Position numbers and translations under genes: made by a program
In this document: positions 18,588 to 27,966 of the stretch, in pieces
How the letters are laid out: each line of letters starts with the position of its first letter
Numbering within the stretch: the first letter of the stretch is position 1
From: Bacteroidia bacterium
GTDB lineage: Bacteria; Bacteroidota; Bacteroidia; Flavobacteriales; Schleiferiaceae
Length of the DNA stretch: 38,954 bases
NCBI GenBank assembly: GCA_030427785.1
Contig: JAUICR010000005.1
Location: 1 to 38,954 of the forward strand
Direction: 5' to 3'
Notes under the pieces: generated by a model
Databases searched by the model: none
What the model was told of the DNA's origin: nothing
What the model saw: only the letters and a program-made list of their open reading frames with translations

Positions 18588-21403
18588 AGCTTATGATTTT
18601 GATAAATCACGGGAAGATAAACGGTAAAATACTCAAGGGTAACTTCAACCTTTACCTGCCCCGCGTTATAGTATTTATACTTCTTTTTAATGCTGTCAAG
18701 GCCATAGCCGGTAGATTCATCTGATTTTACTTTGGCCCAATGCCTATTGCTGATCACAATAAAATCAGCCTCATACCTGATCTCCAACTCCAAAGGTTTG
18801 TCTTTAGAAATCACATTGTGCTTAAAAGCGTTTTCTACCAAAAGCTGCAATGTTAAGGGCGGAATATAGCTAGCCAATACCTCATTTGGCAACTCAATAT
18901 TAGCCATAAGGCTGTCGCCAAATCTTTTAGCTTGTAGATGAAGATAAGTCTGCACTATTCTCACATCCTCCTTCACCATTATCAAATCCACTTCCCTAAA
19001 TTCAAGAATATACCGGAAGAAATCACTTAAGTCGGATAGATAACTAGTTGCCCCATCCCTGTCCTCTTCAATAAGCGCCATAAGGGTATTAAAGCTGTTG
19101 AACAGAAAATGAGGGTTTACCTGGCTTTTCAATGTTTCTAGCTGCGCCTGAACCTGTTGTTTTTCTCGTTCTTGCTTTTGCGCCAAGGTTTTTAAACGAA
19201 TCCTAAAAAGGAAAAAAACCATACCCACTAGTAAAAGTACACCTATGGTTATGCTGTACCAGCGCGAATACCACGGCTGGTAAATAATAAATGAAACACT
19301 TTCAATTTCACCCTCGGGATAGTTTCCATCCACACCCGCTACCACCTCAAAGGTGTAATTGCCAGGTGGTAGTCGGGGATAACTTATTTCCGTATCCTTA
19401 CTCTCTATCCAGTCAGGGTCAAAGCCACTTAACCTGAGTTTATAGCGTACCGCACTAGGCTCGGTGTACCAGCGCCCTACATACTGAAAGGTGAAATAAT
19501 TCTCATCTGAAGAAAAACTGGTCCTTGTTGTTGGCTTTTGAAAAAGCCTATAATCCTGAATAGTTGTTTTTGGCTGTGTTTTTACAGGGAGGTGATCAAT
19601 AGACAGACTAGTAATACCATTTGAAGTTCCAATATAAATTATATCACCACCGTTGGTGGCATGTGCATTCAGTTGGGGCTGTAGTGCTCCCAATCCAAAC
19701 GACTTTTTGTAGGCAACCCACTTCTTAACTTCAGGTATCCAACGGTGAACACCTCCATCATGCATCACCAAAATAGAACCGTCTTCCAAGGTTTCTATTC
19801 CGGCTACCTTCCCAGGCTCCTCAGGGTATGGAGGTACTTCAAACATGCTCCCTTGCGCTGACCACCCCTCAAGTATGCCTCCGGAGGTAACCCACCATAT
19901 ATTGCCTTTTTTATCAGAGGAAACATCCAAAACAACTTCATCCTGTTTTTTTCCTGACAAGGGTTCAAACCCATTCCCATTCCAGCTCAAAACCCCCTCC
20001 CCATCCGTTCCGATATATACCTTCCCCGATTTATTTACATGAACAGAATAAATGTATTGTACGCTCACTCCCTGGTTCCGGTCATAACTATTAATTTCCC
20101 TGACACTCCCACCATCTTCAAAATTAATATGAGAAACACCCCCTAGCGTGCCCACCCAAAGTCCCAACCTGTTTCCACTTATGGAAAGCACATTGTTGTT
20201 GGCAAGGCCAGATTCCTCATTATAGATTTTCATGGAACCGGCAGCAGGCTCATACCTCAACAAGCCACCATCAAAGGTTCCGCACCAAATGTTGCCCCAG
20301 TCATCTTTGTATAAACTCAAAATGAGGTTAGCACCCTGCCATACTTTTTTTGAGGTATTGGCTGCTATATCGTACCGGTACAAATCACCTACCTGAGCAT
20401 ACCAGATTGCATCATTAGAAGTTACAATTGCTGTTACTGATTGCTCCGTTGCAAAGTGATAATACCATTGGTCAATCATAAAAATACCTCTGGACCCCAA
20501 TACCCAAAGGTGCCCTTCGTGGTCTTCAGTAAAAGTTTGTATTCTGGACCTTCCCGTTACATCCAGTTTTAATTGTATCCAGCCACTATTGCTGTTTTTT
20601 CTAAAAAGTTTCCCGTCTTCTGATAAGCACCAAACAGTACCGAAGGATCTTGTTATTCTTTTTGCATCTGAAGTGGGCGCAATAAGGGTATCAATTACTT
20701 TTAGAGAAGAACTCAATGAGTTTAAATAGGGTTCGTAAAATGCAGCCAGCACACCTTTTTCATCGTAATGAAGGTCCTTTACAATTTGGTCGCTAAGTCC
20801 TGAAGATTGGTCCAATACCTCAATAGCTTTGCTTCCATCCTTAAAAACACAATAAACCAAGCCCTGATCTGTTGCCACGGCCACACCTTCCTTTAAAGGA
20901 ATAATATCGTAGGTTTCATTACTGGGAAAGCCCTCATCGGTATTGAAATTAAACCATCTTCCTTTATTGTTCTTTACATATACCCCCTCTCCTTTGGTAC
21001 ACATCCAAAGTTGCTGTTGGCTGTCTTCTGCCCAATTTACTATTGGCACAGCAGGTGTGCCTTCATTTGGACTATAGGCTACTGTCAATCCGTTTTTTAA
21101 TAAGTGGATTTCCCCTGTATTCCACCCTATCCAATATTGGCCAGATTGATCCTCGTATAAGCTGCTGATCTCCTTTTCGGCCATATCCTCAGAAACGTTA
21201 ATCTCTTTAAAAGCGTTTCCATCATGCCGGTATAAAGACTGGCCCGCTGCAATCCATACAAAACCCTGATTATCCGTATAAAGGAGTTTAATTTCGGATG
21301 CCAACACACCCTGTGGCATATCAATCTCCCTTTGATTAAAATTCTGGGCGCTTAAAATAGTAAGTGCCAGGGAGCCAATAATAATTGTCAGCCAGTGCCT
21401 CAT
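18584..21403 (-). CDS. Sensor histidine kinase: propeller-repeat sensor + Y_Y_Y + LytS-type His_kinase
   Basis: N-terminal propeller repeats (GFVWIA, QYWIGW, NIWCGTFDGGL); YKLRLSGFDPDWIESKDTEISYPRLPPGNYTFEV; LKSQVNPHFLFNSFNTL; 4-nt overlap with the regulator gene. Confidence 0.92.
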   Translation of the reverse strand: MRHWLTIIIGSLALTILSAQNFNQREIDMPQGVLASEIKLLYTDNQGFVWIAAGQSLYRHDGNAFKEINVSEDMAEKEISSLYEDQSGQYWIGWNTGEIHLLKNGLTVAYSPNEGTPAVPIVNWAEDSQQQLWMCTKGEGVYVKNNKGRWFNFNTDEGFPSNETYDIIPLKEGVAVATDQGLVYCVFKDGSKAIEVLDQSSGLSDQIVKDLHYDEKGVLAAFYEPYLNSLSSSLKVIDTLIAPTSDAKRITRSFGTVWCLSEDGKLFRKNSNSGWIQLKLDVTGRSRIQTFTEDHEGHLWVLGSRGIFMIDQWYYHFATEQSVTAIVTSNDAIWYAQVGDLYRYDIAANTSKKVWQGANLILSLYKDDWGNIWCGTFDGGLLRYEPAAGSMKIYNEESGLANNNVLSISGNRLGLWVGTLGGVSHINFEDGGSVREINSYDRNQGVSVQYIYSVHVNKSGKVYIGTDGEGVLSWNGNGFEPLSGKKQDEVVLDVSSDKKGNIWWVTSGGILEGWSAQGSMFEVPPYPEEPGKVAGIETLEDGSILVMHDGGVHRWIPEVKKWVAYKKSFGLGALQPQLNAHATNGGDIIYIGTSNGITSLSIDHLPVKTQPKTTIQDYRLFQKPTTRTSFSSDENYFTFQYVGRWYTEPSAVRYKLRLSGFDPDWIESKDTEISYPRLPPGNYTFEVVAGVDGNYPEGEIESVSFIIYQPWYSRWYSITIGVLLLVGMVFFLFRIRLKTLAQKQEREKQQVQAQLETLKSQVNPHFLFNSFNTLMALIEEDRDGATSYLSDLSDFFRYILEFREVDLIMVKEDVRIVQTYLHLQAKRFGDSLMANIELPNEVLASYIPPLTLQLLVENAFKHNVISKDKPLELEIRYEADFIVISNRHWAKVKSDESTGYGLDSIKKKYKYYNAGQVKVEVTLEYFTVYLPVIYQNHKL

Positions 21404-21942
21404 GAAGGTTGAAGTGTGATTTTAACTGTTACGTAAATTTCCTCGGCAATTTTTTGATATACCACTTGGGGTATCGAAATTTTATGATCTTCTAATGGCA
21501 CATTAAAGTTGCTGGTGATGGTAACCTCTTTTTTACTTACCACAGCGGTGCATTTAATAATCCGCTCTACAGAAACGCCATGAATAACTAGCATCCCTTT
21601 GGCGCGCAACTCATGCTTTCCCTCTTTTAAATTTTCAATGTTTTCGATAAATTTTCCCGAAAAGGTGGCCTTGGGGTATTTTTCGCTCTCCATGTAGTTT
21701 TCATGGAAATGCTCCTGCTGCAAAGGACTATTAAAACCGTTAAAAGTTTTTGTGTAAATGAGAAATGCAAAGGTATTTTCCGAAGGCTTTAAAACTCCTG
21801 TCAATTGATTGCTCTCAGCCTCTATCAATTCAAGCGGGGCATCGCTGGTAAAGGCAATACTCCCTTTTGATCCTTTCCAAAAGTCACTTTGATTAAAGGG
21901 AGATAATACTGAAATGACAATCGAAACAAATAAAAGCCTCAT
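21400..21942 (-). CDS. YceI family protein
   Basis: LQQEHFHENYMESEKYPKATFSGK, LVIHGVSVER; 4-nt overlap with the kinase gene. Confidence 0.87.
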   Translation of the reverse strand: MRLLFVSIVISVLSPFNQSDFWKGSKGSIAFTSDAPLELIEAESNQLTGVLKPSENTFAFLIYTKTFNGFNSPLQQEHFHENYMESEKYPKATFSGKFIENIENLKEGKHELRAKGMLVIHGVSVERIIKCTAVVSKKEVTITSNFNVPLEDHKISIPQVVYQKIAEEIYVTVKITLQPS

Positions 21943-22030
21943 TTACACTGGTGTTTAAAATTAGTGGTAAAGCTAAATCAAGGGGGGCAATTAAGTATAA
22001 TTTAACCTAACCACTTCAAAAATGAAGTTG

Positions 22031-22058
22031 AACCCGTAAAAACAGATGCCAAACCCGT
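22031..22058. promoter_or_regulatory. Candidate regulator-binding direct repeat, AACCCGT x2 with 21-bp period
   Basis: AACCCGT at 22031-22037 and 22052-22058 between the divergent YceI-kinase-regulator operon and the YCF48 gene. Confidence 0.35.
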
Positions 22059-22242
22059 GGATGTAAAATCCAAGTTAAAAATCTGTTTCAAAACAAGTTG
22101 AACAAAGGTGTATTCGGGGTTAACGACTTCATCTTTTATATATACGAATTCATCCTATCCAAACAGGCAATTCGGGCTTATGCCTTAAATTTCACCAATA
22201 CTATTGCAGAAGTTTGAGCTATCAATTTAAAATATACTTACC

Positions 22243-23760
22243 ATGAAAAAGACATTACTTCTTATCCTGTTAACCCCTATCCTTTACGGTCAAAGTGGAT
22301 GGCAGCAACTGAGCACCTCTTTTATCGAAAGTTTCAACTGTACTTATATTACATCTTCTGGTACTGTATTTATAGGCAGCGACCTTGGCAACATCTATTA
22401 CTCCAATACAGGTGGCAGCACTTGGGACACTGCCACCAGCAATGCACAGGATGGCATTGCAGACATCACCTTCATTTCAGCTAATGAAGCGTGGGCAGTA
22501 GGCGATGACGGCCTGATTCTAAAATCCACAAACGCTGGTCTCAATTGGACAACAATCGCTTCCGGGGTTTTGGTAAACCTTGAGTCCATATTTTTTGCAG
22601 ATACGGCTACGGCTTATATAGCCGGGCGGAATGGAACCATCCTGAAATCCACCAATGGCGGAACTTCATGGACAACACAAACAAGTGGCACTACTGATAG
22701 GTTGGAGAGCGTATGGTTTTTAACACCAAGCAGAGGTTTTATAGCGGGCCGTAACGGGGTGTTTTTAGAAACAAGTAATGGTGGCGCTACTTGGACATCC
22801 GTAAACCTTGGCCTGGATGACAATAAAGACATATATTTTTTAGATGCAAACACTGGTTTTGTTGCTGGCGAAAACGGCATTTTTAAAACCACTAATGGTG
22901 GAACCACATGGAGCCCTACAACCATGGTTGGCGTAAGTGAAATCAACGCCATACATTTCTCAAATACTACCAATGGGTATGTGGTTGGAGAATTGGGCGA
23001 AATGGGTAAAAGCGTGGATGGTGGAAACAACTGGAGTGTGGATACAGTAATTTCCGCTTTAAGCTTTATTGAATTAAACGATGTGTATTTTTTAAATGCT
23101 CAGGCAGGTTTTGCCGTAGGCGATGGAGGAACCATATTGCGTTACCTAGGCTCCTCCTCAACCAATTTTTGTTTAGCATCATATTGGGTGGATACCACGC
23201 ACTCTGGTGGCAACAATGTTTACATAGTAAATAACTCCAGTCCATCCGCCATTAATCCAAACTATAACACCACCTACTTTTGGGACTTTGGTGATGGAAA
23301 TACATCCACATTACAACTTCCAGTGCATAATTATCTAAATACAGGGGCATACCAAGTATGCTTAACGGTTGTTTCTACTGACACTAATAACACTATGTGT
23401 AGTCATACCTACTGTGATACCATTGGCCTTGATTCTTTAGGCAACTTGATATACAAAAACACCCTAGCAGGATTTACCTTAAACGTTTTAGACTCGAGTT
23501 CCATTGGAGTTGATGAGTTTGTATTGACAGACGGCACATTATATCCTAATCCTGCTACTGATGGAATTTACCTTAACCTTCCTAAAGAATGGAACGGTAA
23601 CAGAGTTCTTCTTTTGGACAGTTATGGCCGAGTTGTAAAGCAAGGTACTTATGAAGTAAATACAATTTGGACTTTAGAAGGTATAACTCCAGGAGTTTAC
23701 ATTATTCAAGCATTTGATCGTCAAAATAATTGGCACCAAAGTAGGTTGGTCATACATTAG
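22243..23760 (+). CDS. Secreted YCF48-like repeat protein with PKD domain and T9SS type A sorting tail
   Basis: Signal peptide; repeated FIAGRNGxxLKSTNGGTTWT units; YFWDFGDGNTS PKD; C-terminal LYPNPATDGIYLNLP...PGVYIIQAFD sorting domain. Confidence 0.9.
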   Translation: MKKTLLLILLTPILYGQSGWQQLSTSFIESFNCTYITSSGTVFIGSDLGNIYYSNTGGSTWDTATSNAQDGIADITFISANEAWAVGDDGLILKSTNAGLNWTTIASGVLVNLESIFFADTATAYIAGRNGTILKSTNGGTSWTTQTSGTTDRLESVWFLTPSRGFIAGRNGVFLETSNGGATWTSVNLGLDDNKDIYFLDANTGFVAGENGIFKTTNGGTTWSPTTMVGVSEINAIHFSNTTNGYVVGELGEMGKSVDGGNNWSVDTVISALSFIELNDVYFLNAQAGFAVGDGGTILRYLGSSSTNFCLASYWVDTTHSGGNNVYIVNNSSPSAINPNYNTTYFWDFGDGNTSTLQLPVHNYLNTGAYQVCLTVVSTDTNNTMCSHTYCDTIGLDSLGNLIYKNTLAGFTLNVLDSSSIGVDEFVLTDGTLYPNPATDGIYLNLPKEWNGNRVLLLDSYGRVVKQGTYEVNTIWTLEGITPGVYIIQAFDRQNNWHQSRLVIH

Positions 23761-23773
23761 TGGAATACAACAC

Positions 23774-23809
23774 CAGGCTGGAGTTTACTTTACTTTCGGC
23801 TCCAGCCTG
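23774..23809. other. Perfect 10-bp inverted repeat (hairpin) after the YCF48 gene
   Basis: CAGGCTGGAG (23774-23783) and CTCCAGCCTG (23800-23809); no T-run, so not called a canonical terminator. Confidence 0.5.
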
Positions 23810-23911
23810 CTATTGTGCGCGTTAAGCATTACTATCTACGAATAGAGACTATCTTTTGAAAATTCATAGTATTAACTACTATTTTTGGTTTCATTAAATA
23901 AATTACAAATT

Positions 23912-24643
23912 GTGAAGTCCCACATAATTATTCTTTTTTCAATATTAATGCTTGTGGTGGTGTTCTCTTGCGAACATGAGCCATTTCCAGCCCCACCTCC
24001 CGGAGTTAATAATCCGGGTGATACCACTAACCAGCCAATAGACACATCACAGGCAGGGACAAAACCTTGCCATCCAGACACTGTATATTTTAAAAAGGAC
24101 ATTCTTCCAATCTTGTCTTTCAATTGTGTAGATGCAGGTTGCCATAACTCTACCGACAAGCCCAAAGGCATTATTCTGGATAGCTATAACAATGTAATGG
24201 CTACGGCAAAAATTAAAGCTTTTGATACGGATGCGGGCAAAGTAGTAGAAATGCTTGAAGAAACAGATCCTGATGATTGGATGCCTAAAGGCCGAAATAA
24301 ACTTCCTCAGGCGCAAATTGATCTTATCAAGAAATGGATTAATCAGGGAGCACTAAATCTTTCTTGTGATGATTGTGACACGGCCAATCTTTCGTTTAGT
24401 GCAAACGTAAAACCGATATTTGATGGCTGCGCTCAGCAATGTCATTCGGGGAGTGCGCCAAGCGCAGGTTTGCACCTTACTACTCACGCTCAAATAGTAG
24501 ATGCAGTGCAAACCAAATTTTTGTTAGACCGAATTAATCATGTTCCTGGCTTCACTCCCATGCCTTTTGGGGGTGTTAAACTAGATGCGTGTAGAATATT
24601 AAAAATTGAAATGTGGGTGGCTGCTAATATGCCCAACAACTAG
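23912..24643 (+). CDS. Lipoprotein with two cytochrome c-like domains with atypical heme motifs
   Basis: Lipobox VVVFSC; CVDAGCH (CX4CH) and CAQQCH (CX3CH), each followed by MP(K/F) and WI/WV segments; GTG at 23912 preferred over TTG at 23885. Confidence 0.7.
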   Translation: MKSHIIILFSILMLVVVFSCEHEPFPAPPPGVNNPGDTTNQPIDTSQAGTKPCHPDTVYFKKDILPILSFNCVDAGCHNSTDKPKGIILDSYNNVMATAKIKAFDTDAGKVVEMLEETDPDDWMPKGRNKLPQAQIDLIKKWINQGALNLSCDDCDTANLSFSANVKPIFDGCAQQCHSGSAPSAGLHLTTHAQIVDAVQTKFLLDRINHVPGFTPMPFGGVKLDACRILKIEMWVAANMPNN

Positions 24644-24647
24644 AGTT

Positions 24648-25034
24648 ATGAAAAAATTGCGTGGAATATTTCTGGTAGCATTGCTAACTTATATTTCTGT
24701 ATCATGCTACCGTGATAATAGAGACGACCTTTACAAGAACTATGACAAAAGTGGATTTTTACTTTGCGATAGTACTGCCACCAAATTCAATAAAGATATT
24801 TACCCCATCTTTTTAGATAATTGCGCGGTATCCGGATGTCATGTTGGAACTTCGCCTCAATCGGGCTTAGATTTGAGTAGATATAATGATATCAAAAATA
24901 TAGCACTTACAGGTTTGCTTGAAAAAAGAATTACAGCAGCTCCTGAACAGCGCATGCCAAAAGGAGGAACTTTATCTGACTGTGAAATAAACAGAATAAT
25001 AACGTGGGTAAACGAAGGAGCACTTAATAACTAA
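24648..25034 (+). CDS. Lipoprotein with one cytochrome c-like domain (CX4CH)
   Basis: Lipobox-like YISVSC; NCAVSGCHVGTSPQSGLDL; RMPKGGTLSDCEINRIITWVNEGA; start set to MKKLRG. Confidence 0.7.
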   Translation: MKKLRGIFLVALLTYISVSCYRDNRDDLYKNYDKSGFLLCDSTATKFNKDIYPIFLDNCAVSGCHVGTSPQSGLDLSRYNDIKNIALTGLLEKRITAAPEQRMPKGGTLSDCEINRIITWVNEGALNN

Positions 25035-25048
25035 TTATCTTTTTAAAA

Positions 25049-25597
25049 ATGAAAAAAACTATTTTAATATTCATGCTAGCCATTACTTCGATGGCTGTGG
25101 GCCAAGGTACTTTAGGTACACGTACCGGAAGTGTTCATTTCTATTCTCATTCGCCTATCGAAGATATTGAAGCTTCAAACAATCAAGTTTCAAGTAAAAT
25201 AAATACGGATAATGGTGAATTTGCTTTTTTGGTTCCTATTAAAGCTTTTGAGTTTGAAAAAGCTTTAATGCAAGAACACTTTAATGAGAATTACCTGGAG
25301 AGCGATCAATTTCCAAATGCTACTTTTACTGGTACTATTACTAATATTGGAGCCCTTGACCTTAAGCAGGTGGGCGAATACAGCCTTACTTTCAAAGGAA
25401 CCATGACCATACATGGCGTAAGTCTAGACTTTGAACAGATTGTGGAGGCTCAGGTGGGTAAAAAAACTCTTTTCTTAGTTACAGAGTTTTATGTGAATCC
25501 GGAGGACTATGAAATAAAAATACCCGCTGGCAAGAAGGATAATATTGCTGAATCTATAAAAGTGAGCGTAAAGCTTCAATACCCACTAAACCCGTAA
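25049..25597 (+). CDS. YceI family protein
   Basis: LMQEHFNENYLESDQFPNATFTG, MTIHGVSLDFEQ; signal peptide. Confidence 0.88.
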   Translation: MKKTILIFMLAITSMAVGQGTLGTRTGSVHFYSHSPIEDIEASNNQVSSKINTDNGEFAFLVPIKAFEFEKALMQEHFNENYLESDQFPNATFTGTITNIGALDLKQVGEYSLTFKGTMTIHGVSLDFEQIVEAQVGKKTLFLVTEFYVNPEDYEIKIPAGKKDNIAESIKVSVKLQYPLNP

Positions 25598-25601
25598 TAT
25601 C

Positions 25602-26537
25602 TTGTACAACAAAGCCATCCTCTTTCTACTACTGGTAGCATCGCTTCGACTAAGCGCTCAAAATGATTTATTAGAATCTCTACAAGAGGAGACCATAGAA
25701 TCAACCGAATATGCGATAGCTACTTTTAAAGGTACACAGGTTATCAATTTACAATCTCCCGAAATGCCTAGCGAAGGTGTGTTGCAATACATTTTTGCGC
25801 ACAGATTTGGCGCCTTTAATGATGATTTCTTTTATAATAATATGGGGCTGAATACCGCAGAGGTAAGCCTGCGATTAGACTATGGAATTAAGGACTGGCT
25901 GAACGCAGGCCTAGGGTTGAGCACTGCCACCCCTAGAACTTACTTTGGTTTTGTAAAATATAGAATGCTGCGGCAAAGCAAAGGCGCCAAAAACTCCCCT
26001 ATTTCTCTTGTGGGATATTCTTCTATCTTTTACAATAACGAAAGATACAGCGATACACTTCCGCACAACAATAGCGAGCGTGTAAGCTTTGTAAATCAAC
26101 TAGTGATTGCCCGGAAGTTCAATTCCAATTTTTCATTAGAATTGGTACCTACCTGGGTGCACTTTAATGTGGTGAATTTGCAATCAGAAGACAATGATCT
26201 TTTCTCGATAGGAGCAGCAGCTCGCTATAAGATTACCAATCAAGTGGCCATTACAGCTGAGTACATTTATCAGCTCAATCCACTAGAAACCAATCTTCAA
26301 AGTAGTTGGCCTGAATTTCAGTATCAAACCAACGAAAACGTGTTTTCGTTAGGTGTAGACATAGAAACTGGTGGACATGTGTTTCAAATTTTTCTATCAA
26401 ATTCGAGCGGTGTGGCTGACCCCTATACTATTGCACAATCTACTGGTAGCTGGGCTGATGGGGCCATTCACTTAGGTTTTAATATCTCAAGGGTATTTAC
26501 CATTTATCGTCCTAAGCAACCTAATGGGGTCTATTAA
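25602..26537 (+). CDS. DUF5777-like outer-membrane beta-barrel protein
   Basis: Signal peptide; VINLQSPEMPSEGVLQYIFAHRFGAFNDDFF; TTG start 4 nt after the YceI stop. Confidence 0.75.
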   Translation: MYNKAILFLLLVASLRLSAQNDLLESLQEETIESTEYAIATFKGTQVINLQSPEMPSEGVLQYIFAHRFGAFNDDFFYNNMGLNTAEVSLRLDYGIKDWLNAGLGLSTATPRTYFGFVKYRMLRQSKGAKNSPISLVGYSSIFYNNERYSDTLPHNNSERVSFVNQLVIARKFNSNFSLELVPTWVHFNVVNLQSEDNDLFSIGAAARYKITNQVAITAEYIYQLNPLETNLQSSWPEFQYQTNENVFSLGVDIETGGHVFQIFLSNSSGVADPYTIAQSTGSWADGAIHLGFNISRVFTIYRPKQPNGVY

Positions 26538-26670
26538 TAAAGTAAGAGTCATTATCTTCATGTGAGGTTTTTATCTTCACTCAAATTGCTTTTGTAAATC
26601 TTTAGTAGTCAACGATAATTGTGTGGCCAAATCCAATTATTAATGAAAAACTATCAACCAAGTACAATCT

Positions 26671-27894
26671 ATGGGGTATTCCTCTTCAGACTTTGACCTA
26701 GGAGTAATAGGTGCTGGCGTAGTGGGCCTGGCAACTGCTTATAAGTATCAACTAAAAAACCCAACGCATAGGGTTGCAGTTTTTGAAAAAGAAGCTGCAG
26801 TAAGTATGCACCAAACCGGAAGAAATTCTGGTGTTATTCATTCTGGAATTTATTACAAACCCGGTTCGTTCAAAGCCAAAAACTGTATGGATGGTAGAGA
26901 GCAGTTAGTAGCTTTTGCCAAAGAACATAAAGTAAAACATGATGTTTGTGGTAAAGTTATAGTAGCCACAAAGGATGAGGAGATTCCGCTTCTAGAATCC
27001 ATTTTGGCAAGAGGTATAGAAAATGGTCTCACTGATCTTGAAATGATTGAAGGCCAGGCCATCCTGGACATTGAGCCTTTTGTAAATGGAAAAAAAGCCA
27101 TCTACGTGCCTCAAACCGGAATTATTGACTTTAAAGGCCTGTGTGAAAAATTAGCCGAGCTTATCACTACTATTAATCCGGATAGTAGAATAGTACTTTC
27201 TACTGAAGTGATAAAGGAATTTGATGAAGGCGGAAAATCAGGTATTATAACTTCAAGAGGTACTTTTTACCTAAACCGTAGAATATTTTGTGCTGGCCTG
27301 CAAGCCGATAGAATGGCTACCACATTAGGAAACAAGCTAGATGTAGCAATCGTAGGCTTTAGAGGCGATTACTACGAATTGGCCGATCATGCCAGGCACA
27401 AAGTGAAAAATCTTATTTATCCCGTTCCCGATCCGGCCTTCCCATTTCTTGGTGTTCATTTTACAAGAATGACGGATGGCTCAATAGAATGTGGGCCCAA
27501 TGCTGTTTTTTCTTTCAAAAGAGAAGGCTATTCCAAAACAGCCTTTAGTACGAAAGACACTTTGGATGCTTTGCGTTTTCCGGGTACCACAAAGCTCTTC
27601 AAAAAACACATGGCCAAAGGACTGGACGAGTATAAAAGAGCTTTTTCTAAAAAGCGATTCTTAACCGCACTAAACGAATTAATGCCTTCCCTAACCATGG
27701 ATGAATTGGTTCCGGGACGCTCAGGGGTGCGGGCTCAAGCATTGAAAAAAGATGGAACCTTGGTGGATGATTTTTACATAGAGGAGTTGCACAATTCCAT
27801 ACATGTAATAAACGCCCCCTCTCCTGCTGCCACCGCAGGTTTGGCTATAGCCGATGAGATATTGTTACGGTTAGAAAGATCAAAATCTCAGTAA
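26671..27894 (+). CDS. lhgO: L-2-hydroxyglutarate oxidase
   Basis: FDLGVIGAGVVGLATAYKYQ FAD motif; HQTGRNSGVIHSGIYYKPGSFKAKNC; GRSGVRAQAL. Confidence 0.9.
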   Translation: MGYSSSDFDLGVIGAGVVGLATAYKYQLKNPTHRVAVFEKEAAVSMHQTGRNSGVIHSGIYYKPGSFKAKNCMDGREQLVAFAKEHKVKHDVCGKVIVATKDEEIPLLESILARGIENGLTDLEMIEGQAILDIEPFVNGKKAIYVPQTGIIDFKGLCEKLAELITTINPDSRIVLSTEVIKEFDEGGKSGIITSRGTFYLNRRIFCAGLQADRMATTLGNKLDVAIVGFRGDYYELADHARHKVKNLIYPVPDPAFPFLGVHFTRMTDGSIECGPNAVFSFKREGYSKTAFSTKDTLDALRFPGTTKLFKKHMAKGLDEYKRAFSKKRFLTALNELMPSLTMDELVPGRSGVRAQALKKDGTLVDDFYIEELHNSIHVINAPSPAATAGLAIADEILLRLERSKSQ

Positions 27895-27966
27895 TACATT
27901 CAATTAAGATTTAAGCCAATCCTTAAATTAGCAAACTCCGCAACAAAAAGATTCAAAAACAAATCC

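Noticed and set aside
18232-18627. 131-aa plus-strand ORF
   Set aside because: Antisense to the LytTR response regulator, whose coding assignment is strong.
22614-23030. 138-aa minus-strand ORF with repeating PPLVV segments
   Set aside because: Shadow of the YCF48 repeats on the opposite strand.
23774-23809. Canonical terminator after the YCF48 gene
   Set aside because: Perfect 10-bp stem but no following T-run on either strand; listed only as a hairpin.
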